Part shown: piece by piece, positions 54,094 through 63,159 of the stretch
Numbering within the stretch: the stretch's first letter is position 1
How the letters are laid out: each line of letters starts with the position of its first letter
Source of the DNA: Schlesneria paludicola DSM 18645
Lineage (GTDB): Bacteria; Planctomycetota; Planctomycetia; Planctomycetales; Planctomycetaceae
Assembly: GCF_000255655.1 (NCBI RefSeq)
Contig: NZ_JH636435.1
Span: 498,209 to 562,208 of the forward strand
Reading direction: 5' to 3'
DNA: 64,000 nt
The notes under the pieces: generated by a model
Seen by the model: only the letters and a program-made list of their open reading frames with translations
Database searches by the model: none
Told to the model about the DNA's origin: nothing
Position numbers and translations under genes: made by a program

Positions 54094-55059
54094 ATGAAGC
54101 GAATTATTCGCCGGATCTGTTGTCTCAACGGCCAGCAAACCGCCAATGGAATGTCCGTCTTCATCGCGGCATTCGCCGTTCTCTTCCTTCATCTCGAAAG
54201 TGCCCCGACTCCCGCAGGAGCCGATGTGGCACGACGCCCCTCGAATAAATATGCCCTGGTGATCGCCTCGGCTCCAGAAAAGCCGCAACAAGCGCAGACC
54301 AGTGACGCAGGTGCAACGGACCTCACCCCCGAACAACGCACCGAAAAAGAACTCACCGCCAAGATTCAATTGCTGGAGAAGGGCGTCGAGTTCCTCACGA
54401 GCACTCCCGACTACACCGCGTTGTTCGTCAAGCAGGAACTTGTGAACGGCGACTTGCTTGACGAGCAAGAAATGGAAATGAAGGTTCGGCACGCCCCATT
54501 CAGTATCTATCTGAAATGGACAACGGGCGAAGTGGGACGGGAAGTTCTGTATGTCGACGGTGCCAACAATGGGAAATTGACCGCGCATGCAGGCGGTTGG
54601 AAGGCACGCCTCCCCGCCGTGGCGCTGGAACCCACCTGCAGTCTGGCAATGGCGGAATCACGGTATCCGGTCAATAAGGCAGGACTGTTCGAATTGGCCA
54701 AGATGATGCTGCAGATCCATAAGGACGACCTCAGCCAGAAACGGATCGGCCGCTGCGAGAAGCTGGCAGACCAGATCTTCGACGGGCGTCCCTGCCATGC
54801 CTACCTGATCGAATACAAGGATCGCCAAGTTTCTGAACAGTATCGCAAGTCGATTTCGCTGATCGACAAAGAGTGGTCGATCCCGGTGTACACCCGAAAC
54901 TTCGGCTGGCTGAATGGAGAGATTCCTGCGACGACCGAAGAATTCGACACCGCCTCGTTGCTGGAATTCTACAGTTACTCCAGCATCAAGTTCCGTCCAA
55001 ACCTGGTCGCCCTCGATTTCGACCACACGAACGAAGACTATCGCTTCAAACGCCAGTAA
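54094..55059 (+). CDS. DUF1571 protein, exported
   Basis: About 321 residues from ATG 54094, which has GGAG seven bases upstream; the frame is open from 53965. MKRIIRRICCLNGQQTANGM begins a long signal-like region with a hydrophobic stretch (SVFIAAFAVLFLHLESA). The mature part has the DUF1571 pattern, including DYTALFVKQELVNGDLLDEQ, PFSIYLKWTTGEVGREVLYV and NRYPVNKAGLFELAKMMLQI-like segments (here ESRYPVNKAGLFELAKMML). The family is common in planctomycetes, is probably periplasmic, and its fold resembles outer-membrane lipoprotein carriers; its role is unknown. It is terminated by a bidirectional hairpin. Confidence 0.85.
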   Translation: MKRIIRRICCLNGQQTANGMSVFIAAFAVLFLHLESAPTPAGADVARRPSNKYALVIASAPEKPQQAQTSDAGATDLTPEQRTEKELTAKIQLLEKGVEFLTSTPDYTALFVKQELVNGDLLDEQEMEMKVRHAPFSIYLKWTTGEVGREVLYVDGANNGKLTAHAGGWKARLPAVALEPTCSLAMAESRYPVNKAGLFELAKMMLQIHKDDLSQKRIGRCEKLADQIFDGRPCHAYLIEYKDRQVSEQYRKSISLIDKEWSIPVYTRNFGWLNGEIPATTEEFDTASLLEFYSYSSIKFRPNLVALDFDHTNEDYRFKRQ

Positions 55060-55094
55060 TTCGCCTCTCATCAGAAGCAACGACTGCGAATTCA

Positions 55095-55132
55095 AAAGGC
55101 CACTTGAGGTCCCACAACCTCAAGTGGCCTTT
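55095..55132. terminator. Bidirectional Rho-independent terminator
   Basis: A perfect 16-bp stem (AAAGGCCACTTGAGGT / ACCTCAAGTGGCCTTT) with a six-base loop lies between two convergent genes (stops at 55059 and 55171). A-run and T-run ends are present on both sides (AAAAGG and CCTTTATTT), so it can stop transcription in both directions. Confidence 0.9.
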
Positions 55133-55170
55133 ATTTCGTCCGACTAGTGCATCCTTGCGGTATTAAGAAC

Positions 55171-56832
55171 TCAGCTCTTCTGGAACGAGTTCATGAAGTT
55201 GGCGAAGGCGTTCCAGATGGGTTCGCGGAAGAAGATCAGGGCACCAAGGCCGCCGAAAACAACAATCAACCAAATCGCAAGCGAGACTAGGCCTGCGGCG
55301 TTGGACAGGAATCCTTTGATCCAACGGACCCAACCGCGGCGGTCGTATTGACGGCCAATTTTCGCGAATTCGGACTTCAATCCGGCAGACTTTTGTTCGG
55401 CTTTTTCACGAACGAGACGACCTTCGACCGCTTTTTCGAATTCAGGATAGAACGCCAGCGGCATGAACGCATCGGCGGCGTTTTTCTTCAGCTTCGCCTT
55501 GTTGTCGATCACCCCGGCCTTCATCGCAGCGATCACTTGAGGCGTTGTGAATCGGCCGAGGGTCTCTTTACCCTGGGGGGTCTTGTACTGCACGATCCAC
55601 TGCGGAGCCCCAGGGGCCGTTGCCGCTTGTCGGGCCGCATCCTCGTTTGAGGTTCTTGGTACTGCGGCGGCTGCCGGACGCGCCGGCATGGCGGTCGTTG
55701 CAGCCAGACGTGACGGGGCGGGAGCCCCTGACGAGGGATTCACACGGACGCTGCCTTCGATGAAGCTCAATGAAGGATTTTCCAAACCCAGTCCGGCCAG
55801 CATCTGAATCACTTCTTGGCAATCCTTGAAGCGGCGATCGGCATCCTTTTCGATCATCTTGGCGATCATCAGATCGAGCTTATCGGGAACCTGAGGATTC
55901 AGTTTTCGTGCCGATTCATACCGACCGGCTTCTTTCGCGGTGATCACTTCAACGGCGGAATTGCCACTAAACGGCAGCTTGCCGGTGACGAAATAGTACA
56001 GCATGACTCCCAGCGCATAGATGTCGGCGCGACCGTCGACATGCTTGGCATTTCGTGCCTGTTCGGGAGCCATGTAATAGGGCGTCCCAAGACCAGTCCC
56101 GCTCGCGGTCATGGAGAGATCTTCGTCAGTCGCTTTGGCGAGGCCGAAATCGGCGACTTTGACCTTGCCGCTGCTCGTCAGCATGATGTTGTCGGGCTTG
56201 ATATCACGATGAATCAGATTCTGGCCATGCGCGAATTGCAACGCCTCTGCACAACGCAGCGTCACGTGCAGGGCATCGCCCACGGAGAGCTTTTTAAGCG
56301 CATCCATCCACTTCTGCATGCTCTTGCCGTCAACGAACTCCATCGCGACATAGTGGATGCCTCGATCCGGGTCCTGGTCAACGTCATAAACGCTCACCGT
56401 GCATTCATGATGAACACGCGCCATCGCACGCGCTTCTTTGTAGAACCGCGTCACGAAATCGTCTTGTCCGGCCAACGCCGAAGACAGAATCTTAATTGCT
56501 GCCTTCCGGCCCAGCTTCGTATCTTCACCGAGAAAGACTTTGCCCATCCCTCCCTGGCCAAGCTCTTTCAACAACTTGTACTTGCCCAGTGTTGTCGTTT
56601 TCTTGGGGGGCGACCCAGTACTTGTCGTGTCGGCGGATTTCGTTGAACTGCCACGAGGCTCGGACGGCCCGGCGGCCGTCGCGGTCGGCACAAACGTCGC
56701 ATCCAACGGTTCTTTTGCCGCTCTGGATGCCGCAGTCGTTGCCTGAAGTGATTCCGTTCGCTCCGGAGTAAAGGTCTTGTCGCGCGACGACGAATCGTTG
56801 CCGCTCGCCCGTCCATTGCTGCTGTCGGACAT
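55171..56832 (-). CDS. Ser/Thr protein kinase with GYF-like domain and C-terminal TM helix
   Basis: 553 residues. A disordered Ser/Thr-rich head (1-80) precedes the kinase domain (about 83-345): LGQGGMGKVFLGEDTKLGRK, the Lys of AAIKILSSAL, HRDIKPDNIMLTSSG, VADFGLAKATDED and GTPYYMAPEQARNAKHV. All catalytic residues are present. A small domain at about 405-465 (QWIVQYKTPQGKETLGRFTT) resembles a GYF-type fold. One TM helix near the C-terminus (LAIWLIVVFGGLGALIFF) anchors it, leaving a short tail outside. GGGGAA six bases before the ATG is the ribosome binding site. It is convergent with the DUF1571 gene. Confidence 0.93.
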   Translation of the reverse strand: MSDSSNGRASGNDSSSRDKTFTPERTESLQATTAASRAAKEPLDATFVPTATAAGPSEPRGSSTKSADTTSTGSPPKKTTTLGKYKLLKELGQGGMGKVFLGEDTKLGRKAAIKILSSALAGQDDFVTRFYKEARAMARVHHECTVSVYDVDQDPDRGIHYVAMEFVDGKSMQKWMDALKKLSVGDALHVTLRCAEALQFAHGQNLIHRDIKPDNIMLTSSGKVKVADFGLAKATDEDLSMTASGTGLGTPYYMAPEQARNAKHVDGRADIYALGVMLYYFVTGKLPFSGNSAVEVITAKEAGRYESARKLNPQVPDKLDLMIAKMIEKDADRRFKDCQEVIQMLAGLGLENPSLSFIEGSVRVNPSSGAPAPSRLAATTAMPARPAAAAVPRTSNEDAARQAATAPGAPQWIVQYKTPQGKETLGRFTTPQVIAAMKAGVIDNKAKLKKNAADAFMPLAFYPEFEKAVEGRLVREKAEQKSAGLKSEFAKIGRQYDRRGWVRWIKGFLSNAAGLVSLAIWLIVVFGGLGALIFFREPIWNAFANFMNSFQKS

Positions 56833-57293
56833 GATCGTTCCCCGGAGATGACGTTAAATGACGAAGCACCGTCGGCTGACAATGAATGAGAATCGATGAA
56901 TTTGAAACGTCGAAAGGTTCGCGGTCGAATTTACGAAGTCGGATTTCCGACAAGGGATCAAACGACGGAAGGAATATTCAATGAGATGCCGGAAAACCGG
57001 TCGAGCCCCTTTTTCGTGGACGAAGTCAGGTCGCTCGACAGAAGATGCGTCCGGCATTATGGACAGTTTTGCAGTAAGATGTAAACGAATTCCTGTACGA
57101 ATCAGTGCCAAACGCACTGGCGTGCAAGTTCATGAGGATTAATAAGAAAGGTTATTTTCGGTGATTCGTTACGTGGGAAAGAGAATTCAATTACACCCCG
57201 GAACAACGATCCTAAGCTGCAGTACATCGCCTGAGTTACGGCGCTTTCCAAACGGACCGGGGAAACGTGCCGCGCACTGCATCCGCGATTGCG
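56833..57293. other. Intergenic region
   Basis: 461 bp between the kinase start and the end of the sulfatase-like gene, both minus strand. It should hold the kinase promoter. Nothing else is recognised. Confidence 0.4.
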
Positions 57294-60200
57294 CTATTCC
57301 ACGAGCAGCGACAGAATTGCCGAAGCGTAGACGCGATGGCCGAAATCGCTGGGGTGATTGACGCCATTTCCGGTCAGGTCACAGTCGCGTTTTCGTCGCA
57401 GCATTTCGGTCCAAATCGATGTCAGATCCGCCAGCGCAATGCCCTCGCCCGTAAGTTGTATCAAGCGATCGCGATATTCGGGAAACATCTCACGCGGGGT
57501 GTGTACCCACTGATCGTTGCCCACCATTGTCGCGACCAAAATCACTTCCGCATCGGGCCGGGCGGCCTTGATGCGGGTCAGCATGTCGCGGATGCCCGCC
57601 TGATATCCGTCCGGATTTCGTCGTCCGACATCGTTCATGCCGTACGCGATGATCACCAGATCCGGCTGTACGGCGAGTAACGCATCCAGGTCAGCGATAC
57701 CGTTGGGAACGCCCCAGCCCCCGATCGCGCGATTCACGAGAGTGATGTCGCCCCCGTAACTGGCGCGGAGCTGCGCGGCGACAAGATCGGGATACATCGG
57801 CATGAACGGCGGAGCCCCGACAAGTCCCGAAGCATTCAATCCGAACGAAATGCTGTCGCCACTGACGGCAATTTTCAGTGGCTGCTTTGCCTTCAGTCGC
57901 GCGATGGTCTTTGGCAAATGCTCTGGATCAAACTTGGGAACGACTGTGGGCCATGCTTCGCCCGCTCGCTCGTAAGTGACTTCAATCTGCTGGTCATGGA
58001 ACCAGTGACCATTGTCGAACAGGATATGTGTTTCCGGATCTCCGACCTTATGCGGCAACGCACACGGCACAGCGGAATCTGGGCCCCCCGTCCAAACCGG
58101 ACGAGCGCCCTTGGGCATGAAAAGATCCGTCGATTTCAACACGGGAATGGGCGACGTCTCGGCGCGCACCAATTGCTGTCTGTTCTCGGCCACCTGAAAG
58201 TCAGTTCCCGACTGAAAGGCTCGCAATCCGTTTGCCGCTTGCACGGCGATAATCCTGGTCGCGGGAAAAAGCAATTTCGCGGTGGCCGGCTGATTCACGC
58301 CGTCGTTAACACAAATGGCGCTCTCACGATAGACGACGGACGATTTCCAGAACGGATGCAGCAGATGCAGATCGGGTAGCATCTCGGCCACTGAAACGGG
58401 CCTCAATTCGATCTGCCGGAGATCCATGACCGCAACCCCGTCTTTGACGCGAGGCTTGACGTCAAGAGTAAAGCGGCCGGCCTTCTCGAACGTGACGAGC
58501 CCTAAATCCTGTGGCAGGAAGTTCTGGAAATGCCCCGTTGCGGGAACTTTCAACGACAGGGAATGTTCGCCGACGACAAAGTCGACCAGACTTCCGCCCG
58601 CGGTACCGCAACCAACATTCGCCACCACATGAAAGCGACCAGGCCGCTTCAGCGTGAACTCGAACCGTGCCCAGTCTTCTTGTCGAACCCAATATCCCAG
58701 TGTGTCTTTGTTCGGAAGCGGCTCGTACCGCAGCATCACCCCTTCGACATCCGCGGTACTCGAATGTAGTGTGACCGTGCCATCGTCCAGTTGCAGGTTT
58801 GGCTGATAGTTGGGATTCGGCGCAGGAAGTCGTGCCCCGACAGACTCCCGCCAGCGTTTCAGCGATGCGGATAACCGATCGGCAACGTCTGCATGCTTCT
58901 CGATCAGGTTCGCCGATTCGCCCGGTTCCGCCGCGACGTTGAACAGCTCGCGCCGGCCAGTTTCGAAGAACTCGATGAGTTTCCAATCCCCCTGACGAAC
59001 TGCACCGCCGGGCTTGGCACCATCATTGACGTTGTAATGGGGGTAGTGCCAGTAAATCGCGTCTCGCGTCAGTGGGCCGCTTCCGCGGAGCAGAGGCAGT
59101 AAACTCTGTCCGTCGATTTTGGAACTCGAAACGGCCGGTGATTGAGGAACCAGACAGGCTTCAAGAATCGTGGGAAAGAGATCCAGACAGGACACGACGG
59201 TCGTGTTGGCATCGCCAGTCTTGGCGAGTCCCGGGCCCTTGATGATCAAGGGTACACGAATTCCACCTTCATGCAGGTGCCCCATGCCATCACGTAGTGG
59301 TGCATTCGAAGTCGCGGGAACGATCTGACCGCGATGATTGCAAGCACCGCCGTTGTCGGAGGTCAGGATGATCAGCGTTTTGCGGCTAAGATCCAGCTCG
59401 TCGAGCGTCCGCTCGAGGTGTCCGACCGCCTGATCGAGACTTTCGAGAAGCGCGGCGTAAAGAGGATTGATCTGCTTTCCATTGGGCGAATTGGGCATCT
59501 CGCCATATCGAGCCTGGATCTCGGGCTTGACCGCGGCAGGCAAGTGGACCGCAAAGTGAGGCAGGTACAGAAAAAACGGCTTGGCTTGATGCGACTTGAC
59601 GAACTTGGCGGCTTCCAGAGCCAAGCGGTCCGTCAGGTATTCCCCTGCAGGGGCCTGTTCAAGACCGGGGATCGGTTTGCCATCAACGTCCACATAGGGA
59701 GCGAAGTCGCTGTAGATGGCCCCCGTTGCCGCTGCGGCCACGCTGACATCAAAGCCCTGTTCCTTCGGTCCGAATCCTTCGCCGCCCAAATGCCATTTTC
59801 CGATACAGCCGGTTGCATATCCGGCAGCCTTCAACGCTTCGGCAATCGTGACCTCCTCCAGCGGCAGCGCTTTTGCGACATCGGGAGGCGTGAGTCGTCG
59901 TTTCGAATCGTGCGGATCGGCCGCGACCGAGGCCGTCAGGTTCATGCGTTGGGGGTAGCGACCGGTCAGGATCGCGGCGCGAGTCGGCTGACCAATCGGG
60001 GCGGCGGCATAGGCCTGCGTAAAGCGAATGCCTCGTTGAGCCAGGCGATCGATGTTCGGGGTCTTGTGGAACTTGCTGCCGTAGCAACCCAGATCGGCCC
60101 AGCCCAGGTTGTCGACAACGATCACGATCACATTGGGACGGGATTCCTCAGCCGTCGCGGGCGATACGCCAGCCGTCAGCAAACCGAGAAAGGCGATTGC

Positions 60201-60296
60201 AAACAAACGGAGCAAGCATGAAGTGTTCAAGGCAAGGAGATTTTCTTGTACAAGGATTGCTGGGCGGGAATCGGGGCTCCGATGATTCCCCGACAT
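57294..60296 (-). CDS. Sulfatase-like / SGNH hydrolase fusion lacking the formylglycine Cys
   Basis: About 1000 residues from ATG 60296; the frame opens at 60455 and the true start is uncertain, but the signal peptide (LLRLFAIAFLGLLTAGVSPA) lies just ahead of the sulfatase domain. That domain (about 50-480) has VIVIVVDNLGWADLGCYGS, GKWHLGG and ILTSDNGGACNHRG. The site that should be C/S-x-P-x-R reads GQPTRA (Gly near residue 102), so the residue turned into formylglycine is missing; the second Asp of the usual DD metal pair is Asn. A beta domain (about 500-640) links to an SGNH esterase with SGDSISFG (Ser near 815), AIGGWG, YGMNDVG and NHPSDFGH, all intact. The esterase half may be the active one, with the sulfatase part binding or structural. 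Confidence 0.88.
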   Translation of the reverse strand: MSGNHRSPDSRPAILVQENLLALNTSCLLRLFAIAFLGLLTAGVSPATAEESRPNVIVIVVDNLGWADLGCYGSKFHKTPNIDRLAQRGIRFTQAYAAAPIGQPTRAAILTGRYPQRMNLTASVAADPHDSKRRLTPPDVAKALPLEEVTIAEALKAAGYATGCIGKWHLGGEGFGPKEQGFDVSVAAAATGAIYSDFAPYVDVDGKPIPGLEQAPAGEYLTDRLALEAAKFVKSHQAKPFFLYLPHFAVHLPAAVKPEIQARYGEMPNSPNGKQINPLYAALLESLDQAVGHLERTLDELDLSRKTLIILTSDNGGACNHRGQIVPATSNAPLRDGMGHLHEGGIRVPLIIKGPGLAKTGDANTTVVSCLDLFPTILEACLVPQSPAVSSSKIDGQSLLPLLRGSGPLTRDAIYWHYPHYNVNDGAKPGGAVRQGDWKLIEFFETGRRELFNVAAEPGESANLIEKHADVADRLSASLKRWRESVGARLPAPNPNYQPNLQLDDGTVTLHSSTADVEGVMLRYEPLPNKDTLGYWVRQEDWARFEFTLKRPGRFHVVANVGCGTAGGSLVDFVVGEHSLSLKVPATGHFQNFLPQDLGLVTFEKAGRFTLDVKPRVKDGVAVMDLRQIELRPVSVAEMLPDLHLLHPFWKSSVVYRESAICVNDGVNQPATAKLLFPATRIIAVQAANGLRAFQSGTDFQVAENRQQLVRAETSPIPVLKSTDLFMPKGARPVWTGGPDSAVPCALPHKVGDPETHILFDNGHWFHDQQIEVTYERAGEAWPTVVPKFDPEHLPKTIARLKAKQPLKIAVSGDSISFGLNASGLVGAPPFMPMYPDLVAAQLRASYGGDITLVNRAIGGWGVPNGIADLDALLAVQPDLVIIAYGMNDVGRRNPDGYQAGIRDMLTRIKAARPDAEVILVATMVGNDQWVHTPREMFPEYRDRLIQLTGEGIALADLTSIWTEMLRRKRDCDLTGNGVNHPSDFGHRVYASAILSLLVE

Positions 60297-60623
60297 CCGC
60301 GGGGGCGGCGCACTCAGGTCACGCGGCAAATTGCTTATGCCGTGTCCATCTGACAACTCGCTTGCAAACCCGTCCCACCATCGGAGACCTGCGAGGGCTT
60401 GAAAGTGCGCCGAAACCGCTTGTCGAATCTTGCCGAATCCCGTTTTCAACGTCATGCTCCTGAAGACGGTTGAATCTCTCTAAATCCTGCCCACGCATTC
60501 CCACCACAACGTCCGCATTTTAGGCGACCACCGAAATGGTGGATGACGAATCGGCAAACGTGCAAGGTGGATGCGGAGGCCAAGATCGTACACGTGGAAT
60601 GAATCGCCTTAAAGGACAACAGG
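60297..60623. other. Divergent intergenic region
   Basis: 327 bp between the sulfatase-like gene (minus) and gcvT (plus). AAAGGA shortly before 60624 is the gcvT ribosome binding site. I looked for a glycine riboswitch and saw none. Confidence 0.4.
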
Positions 60624-61739
60624 ATGACGTTACGTCTCACACCGCTATTTGACTGGCATCGCAGTCATGGCGGACGCATGGTGGAATTTGGCGGCTGGGA
60701 AATGCCAGTGCAGTACACGAGCATCGTGGACGAGCATCAGACCGTGCGCAGCGCCGTCGGGCTCTTTGATATTTCTCACATGGGTCGCCTGCATTTTAGC
60801 GGCCCAGATGCGGCAAAGTTGCTGGGATATCTGTTGACATGCCGCGTGGACGATCTGATCGACGGGCAGATTCGGTATGGACTGGTCTGCAACGCCGCAG
60901 GCGGGGTTCTCGACGACATTCTCGTCAATCGCATCACCAATGATTCATTCGGCCTGGTCGTGAATGCCAGCAATCGCGACAAGATTGTTGCCTGGATCGA
61001 AGAACAGCAACGTCATCTGTCGTCCAACACAGGCACGCTCGACGTCGTGGTGGCTGACGACACCGAACGAACCGCGATGCTAGCCGTTCAAGGGCCGCAC
61101 GCGTTACCACTGGTGAACACGGTTCTCGGTACCGACCTGACATCAATGAAGTACTACACCGGCCGCGCCGCGACAGTGCAAGGTCAACCGGCATTTGTCA
61201 GCCGTACGGGATACACGGGCGAAGACGGATTTGAGATCATCGTCGACAATGCTCAGGCGGTTGCGCTTTGGGACCAATTGCTGACTGAAGGTGCAGCGGC
61301 AGGAATCAAACCGTGCGGACTTGGCTGTCGCGACACCTTGCGGCTGGAAGCGGCGATGCCGCTCTACGGACATGAGTTGTCAGAGCAGGTGAATCCGTTG
61401 ACGGCCGGCCTGCGATTCGCGGTCAAACTTGACAAGCATGACTTCGTCGGTCGCGATTCACTGATTCGATACGATGCGATTCCAGATCGTCCCAAACGCG
61501 TTGGGTTGAAGCTGTCATCACGGCGGATCGCGCGGGAACACAGTGACGTCTACATCGATTCCGAAAAGATTGGTGTCGTCACCTCAGGAACGTTCTCGCC
61601 GACGCTCGAACAGTCCATTGCCATGGCGTATCTCGCCTCGGCTCACGCGAGCGTGGGAACGCACGTCGAAATCGACATACGCGGCAAGCGAGAGCCCGCA
61701 GAGGTGGTTGCATTGCCGTTCTATAAACGAAAGCCATAA
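60624..61739 (+). CDS. gcvT: Glycine cleavage system aminomethyltransferase (T protein)
   Basis: 371 residues, the family length. GcvT takes the aminomethyl group from lipoyl-H protein and makes methylene-tetrahydrofolate and ammonia. Diagnostic segments are VEFGGWEMPVQYTSIVDEHQ, VGLFDISHMGRLHFSG, FVSRTGYTGEDGFEIIVDNA (folate-binding loop), CRDTLRLEAAMPLYGHEL and VVTSGTFSPTLEQSIAMAYL. The H and P proteins are not adjacent in this window. It is cytoplasmic and is followed 66 bp later by a DUF1080 gene. Confidence 0.96.
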   Translation: MTLRLTPLFDWHRSHGGRMVEFGGWEMPVQYTSIVDEHQTVRSAVGLFDISHMGRLHFSGPDAAKLLGYLLTCRVDDLIDGQIRYGLVCNAAGGVLDDILVNRITNDSFGLVVNASNRDKIVAWIEEQQRHLSSNTGTLDVVVADDTERTAMLAVQGPHALPLVNTVLGTDLTSMKYYTGRAATVQGQPAFVSRTGYTGEDGFEIIVDNAQAVALWDQLLTEGAAAGIKPCGLGCRDTLRLEAAMPLYGHELSEQVNPLTAGLRFAVKLDKHDFVGRDSLIRYDAIPDRPKRVGLKLSSRRIAREHSDVYIDSEKIGVVTSGTFSPTLEQSIAMAYLASAHASVGTHVEIDIRGKREPAEVVALPFYKRKP

Positions 61740-61805
61740 GCGCACTGGCAAATCGTCGCGGCAGAGCCGTGTTTGAACTCACCCGTCAGAGGAAATCGTT
61801 CGACC

Positions 61806-63077
61806 ATGAATTCATCGAGATCCACACTGATTCGGCAGTTTCTCAACTGCGTCGTTGTCGCGATTGTAACCCTGATTGGCGAGAGTCGCGGCGATGAACC
61901 AGTCGGTTATCGACGGTCGTTGTTCGACGGAAAGACGTTGAACGGGTGGACGTCCGAGAACGGATGCGAAGTCGATGTCATCGAAGGATGTATTCGCCTT
62001 AAATCGGGACTCGGTTGGCTGCGTCATGATTCGCGGCTTCGCGATTTCGAAATGCATGTCGAATGGAAAACGTTGAAAGCGGCGGAGTACGACGCGGGGA
62101 TTTATATACGTGCCTCGCAGGACGGCAAACCATTTCCGCGGACGGGCTATCAGGTCAATCTGCTGGACGGTCACGAAGGCAATATCCCCAATCTTCCCTC
62201 TGCCAAAAGTCGTGGACTGGTCAAGCCGGCAGGGGAATGGAACGTTTTCGATCTGCGAGTCGTGGGTGAAAACGTGTCACTCAAAATCAACGGTCGGCCC
62301 GCCTGGGAAGCCACCGGATTGCAAGATCCCGAAGGATGCCTGGGATTCCAGGTTGAAGTGCCCAATGGTGGACAGTTTCTGCTGCGCAACATCGAGATTG
62401 TGGAGCTGGGTTATCAATCCCTGTTCAACGGAAAAGATTTGACCGGCTGGACCGGCGTGAATGGCGCAGCCGAAGAATCATGGACGGTGACAGACGGATT
62501 GCTCTCGTGTACGGGCAAGAAGAAGGGCCCGTGGTTGCGTTCGGCGGCTGAGTACGACGACTTCAACCTACGACTGGACTACTTGGCGTCCGCCGGAACC
62601 AATAGCGGGGTCTATATTCGCGTGCCGGAAAATGGCAATCATCACCGAGACGATGACACGCAACCACCCGCGGGAATTGAGATCCAGATTCTCGATGACA
62701 CCGCCCCTGAACATGCGGTGCTGAAAGATTTTCAGTACAACGCCTCGATCTACGACTTCAAAGGGGCCTCGCCGCATAACGCTCGACCGCTCGGCGAATG
62801 GAATTCTCTCGAAATCAACTGCCGTGGCCAGCAGATCACCACCTGGCACAATGGCGTCCAGGTGGCGCAAGTTACCGCAGACGAGAATCCTCAACTCAGC
62901 CTGCGATCACTTAAGGGCTTTCTTGGACTGCAAAACCATAGTACGGTGGTCCAGTTCAAGAATATTCGTGTCGGCAGCGCTGTCGAGGTTCCCAACGCAA
63001 AATCGGTCGACGCGAAACCTGCCGTAGACAAAGCAGACGTGCAGAAGCCGTCAGAAAAGTCGCCAGACCAGAAATAG
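61806..63077 (+). CDS. Tandem DUF1080 (3-keto-disaccharide hydrolase) protein, exported
   Basis: 423 residues from ATG 61806 (AGAGGA 12 bases upstream); a TTG at 61773 is unlikely. A signal peptide (STLIRQFLNCVVVAIVTLIG) is followed by two DUF1080 jelly-roll domains: RRSLFDGKTLNGWTSENGC (about 40-200) and YQSLFNGKDLTGWTGVNGAA (about 205-390). Each has the paired Trp/Asp residues typical of the family, for example EYDAGIYIRASQDGKP and GTNSGVYIRVPENGNH. The C-terminus is a charged, Lys/Pro-rich tail. The family is related to concanavalin-like glucanases and hydrolyses 3-keto-glycosides or binds glycans. It lies between gcvT and pyrC with no apparent coupling. Confidence 0.9.
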   Translation: MNSSRSTLIRQFLNCVVVAIVTLIGESRGDEPVGYRRSLFDGKTLNGWTSENGCEVDVIEGCIRLKSGLGWLRHDSRLRDFEMHVEWKTLKAAEYDAGIYIRASQDGKPFPRTGYQVNLLDGHEGNIPNLPSAKSRGLVKPAGEWNVFDLRVVGENVSLKINGRPAWEATGLQDPEGCLGFQVEVPNGGQFLLRNIEIVELGYQSLFNGKDLTGWTGVNGAAEESWTVTDGLLSCTGKKKGPWLRSAAEYDDFNLRLDYLASAGTNSGVYIRVPENGNHHRDDDTQPPAGIEIQILDDTAPEHAVLKDFQYNASIYDFKGASPHNARPLGEWNSLEINCRGQQITTWHNGVQVAQVTADENPQLSLRSLKGFLGLQNHSTVVQFKNIRVGSAVEVPNAKSVDAKPAVDKADVQKPSEKSPDQK

Positions 63078-63159
63078 CGACGCCAACAGTTCGCTCGATT
63101 GAAATCGTTAATACAAGTTCCAACACTCATCGATCCCTGAATCACGAGGCAACATCCCA

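Noticed and set aside
60297-60623. Possible glycine riboswitch before gcvT
   Set aside because: No tandem aptamer-like conserved blocks were recognised in the 327-bp leader.
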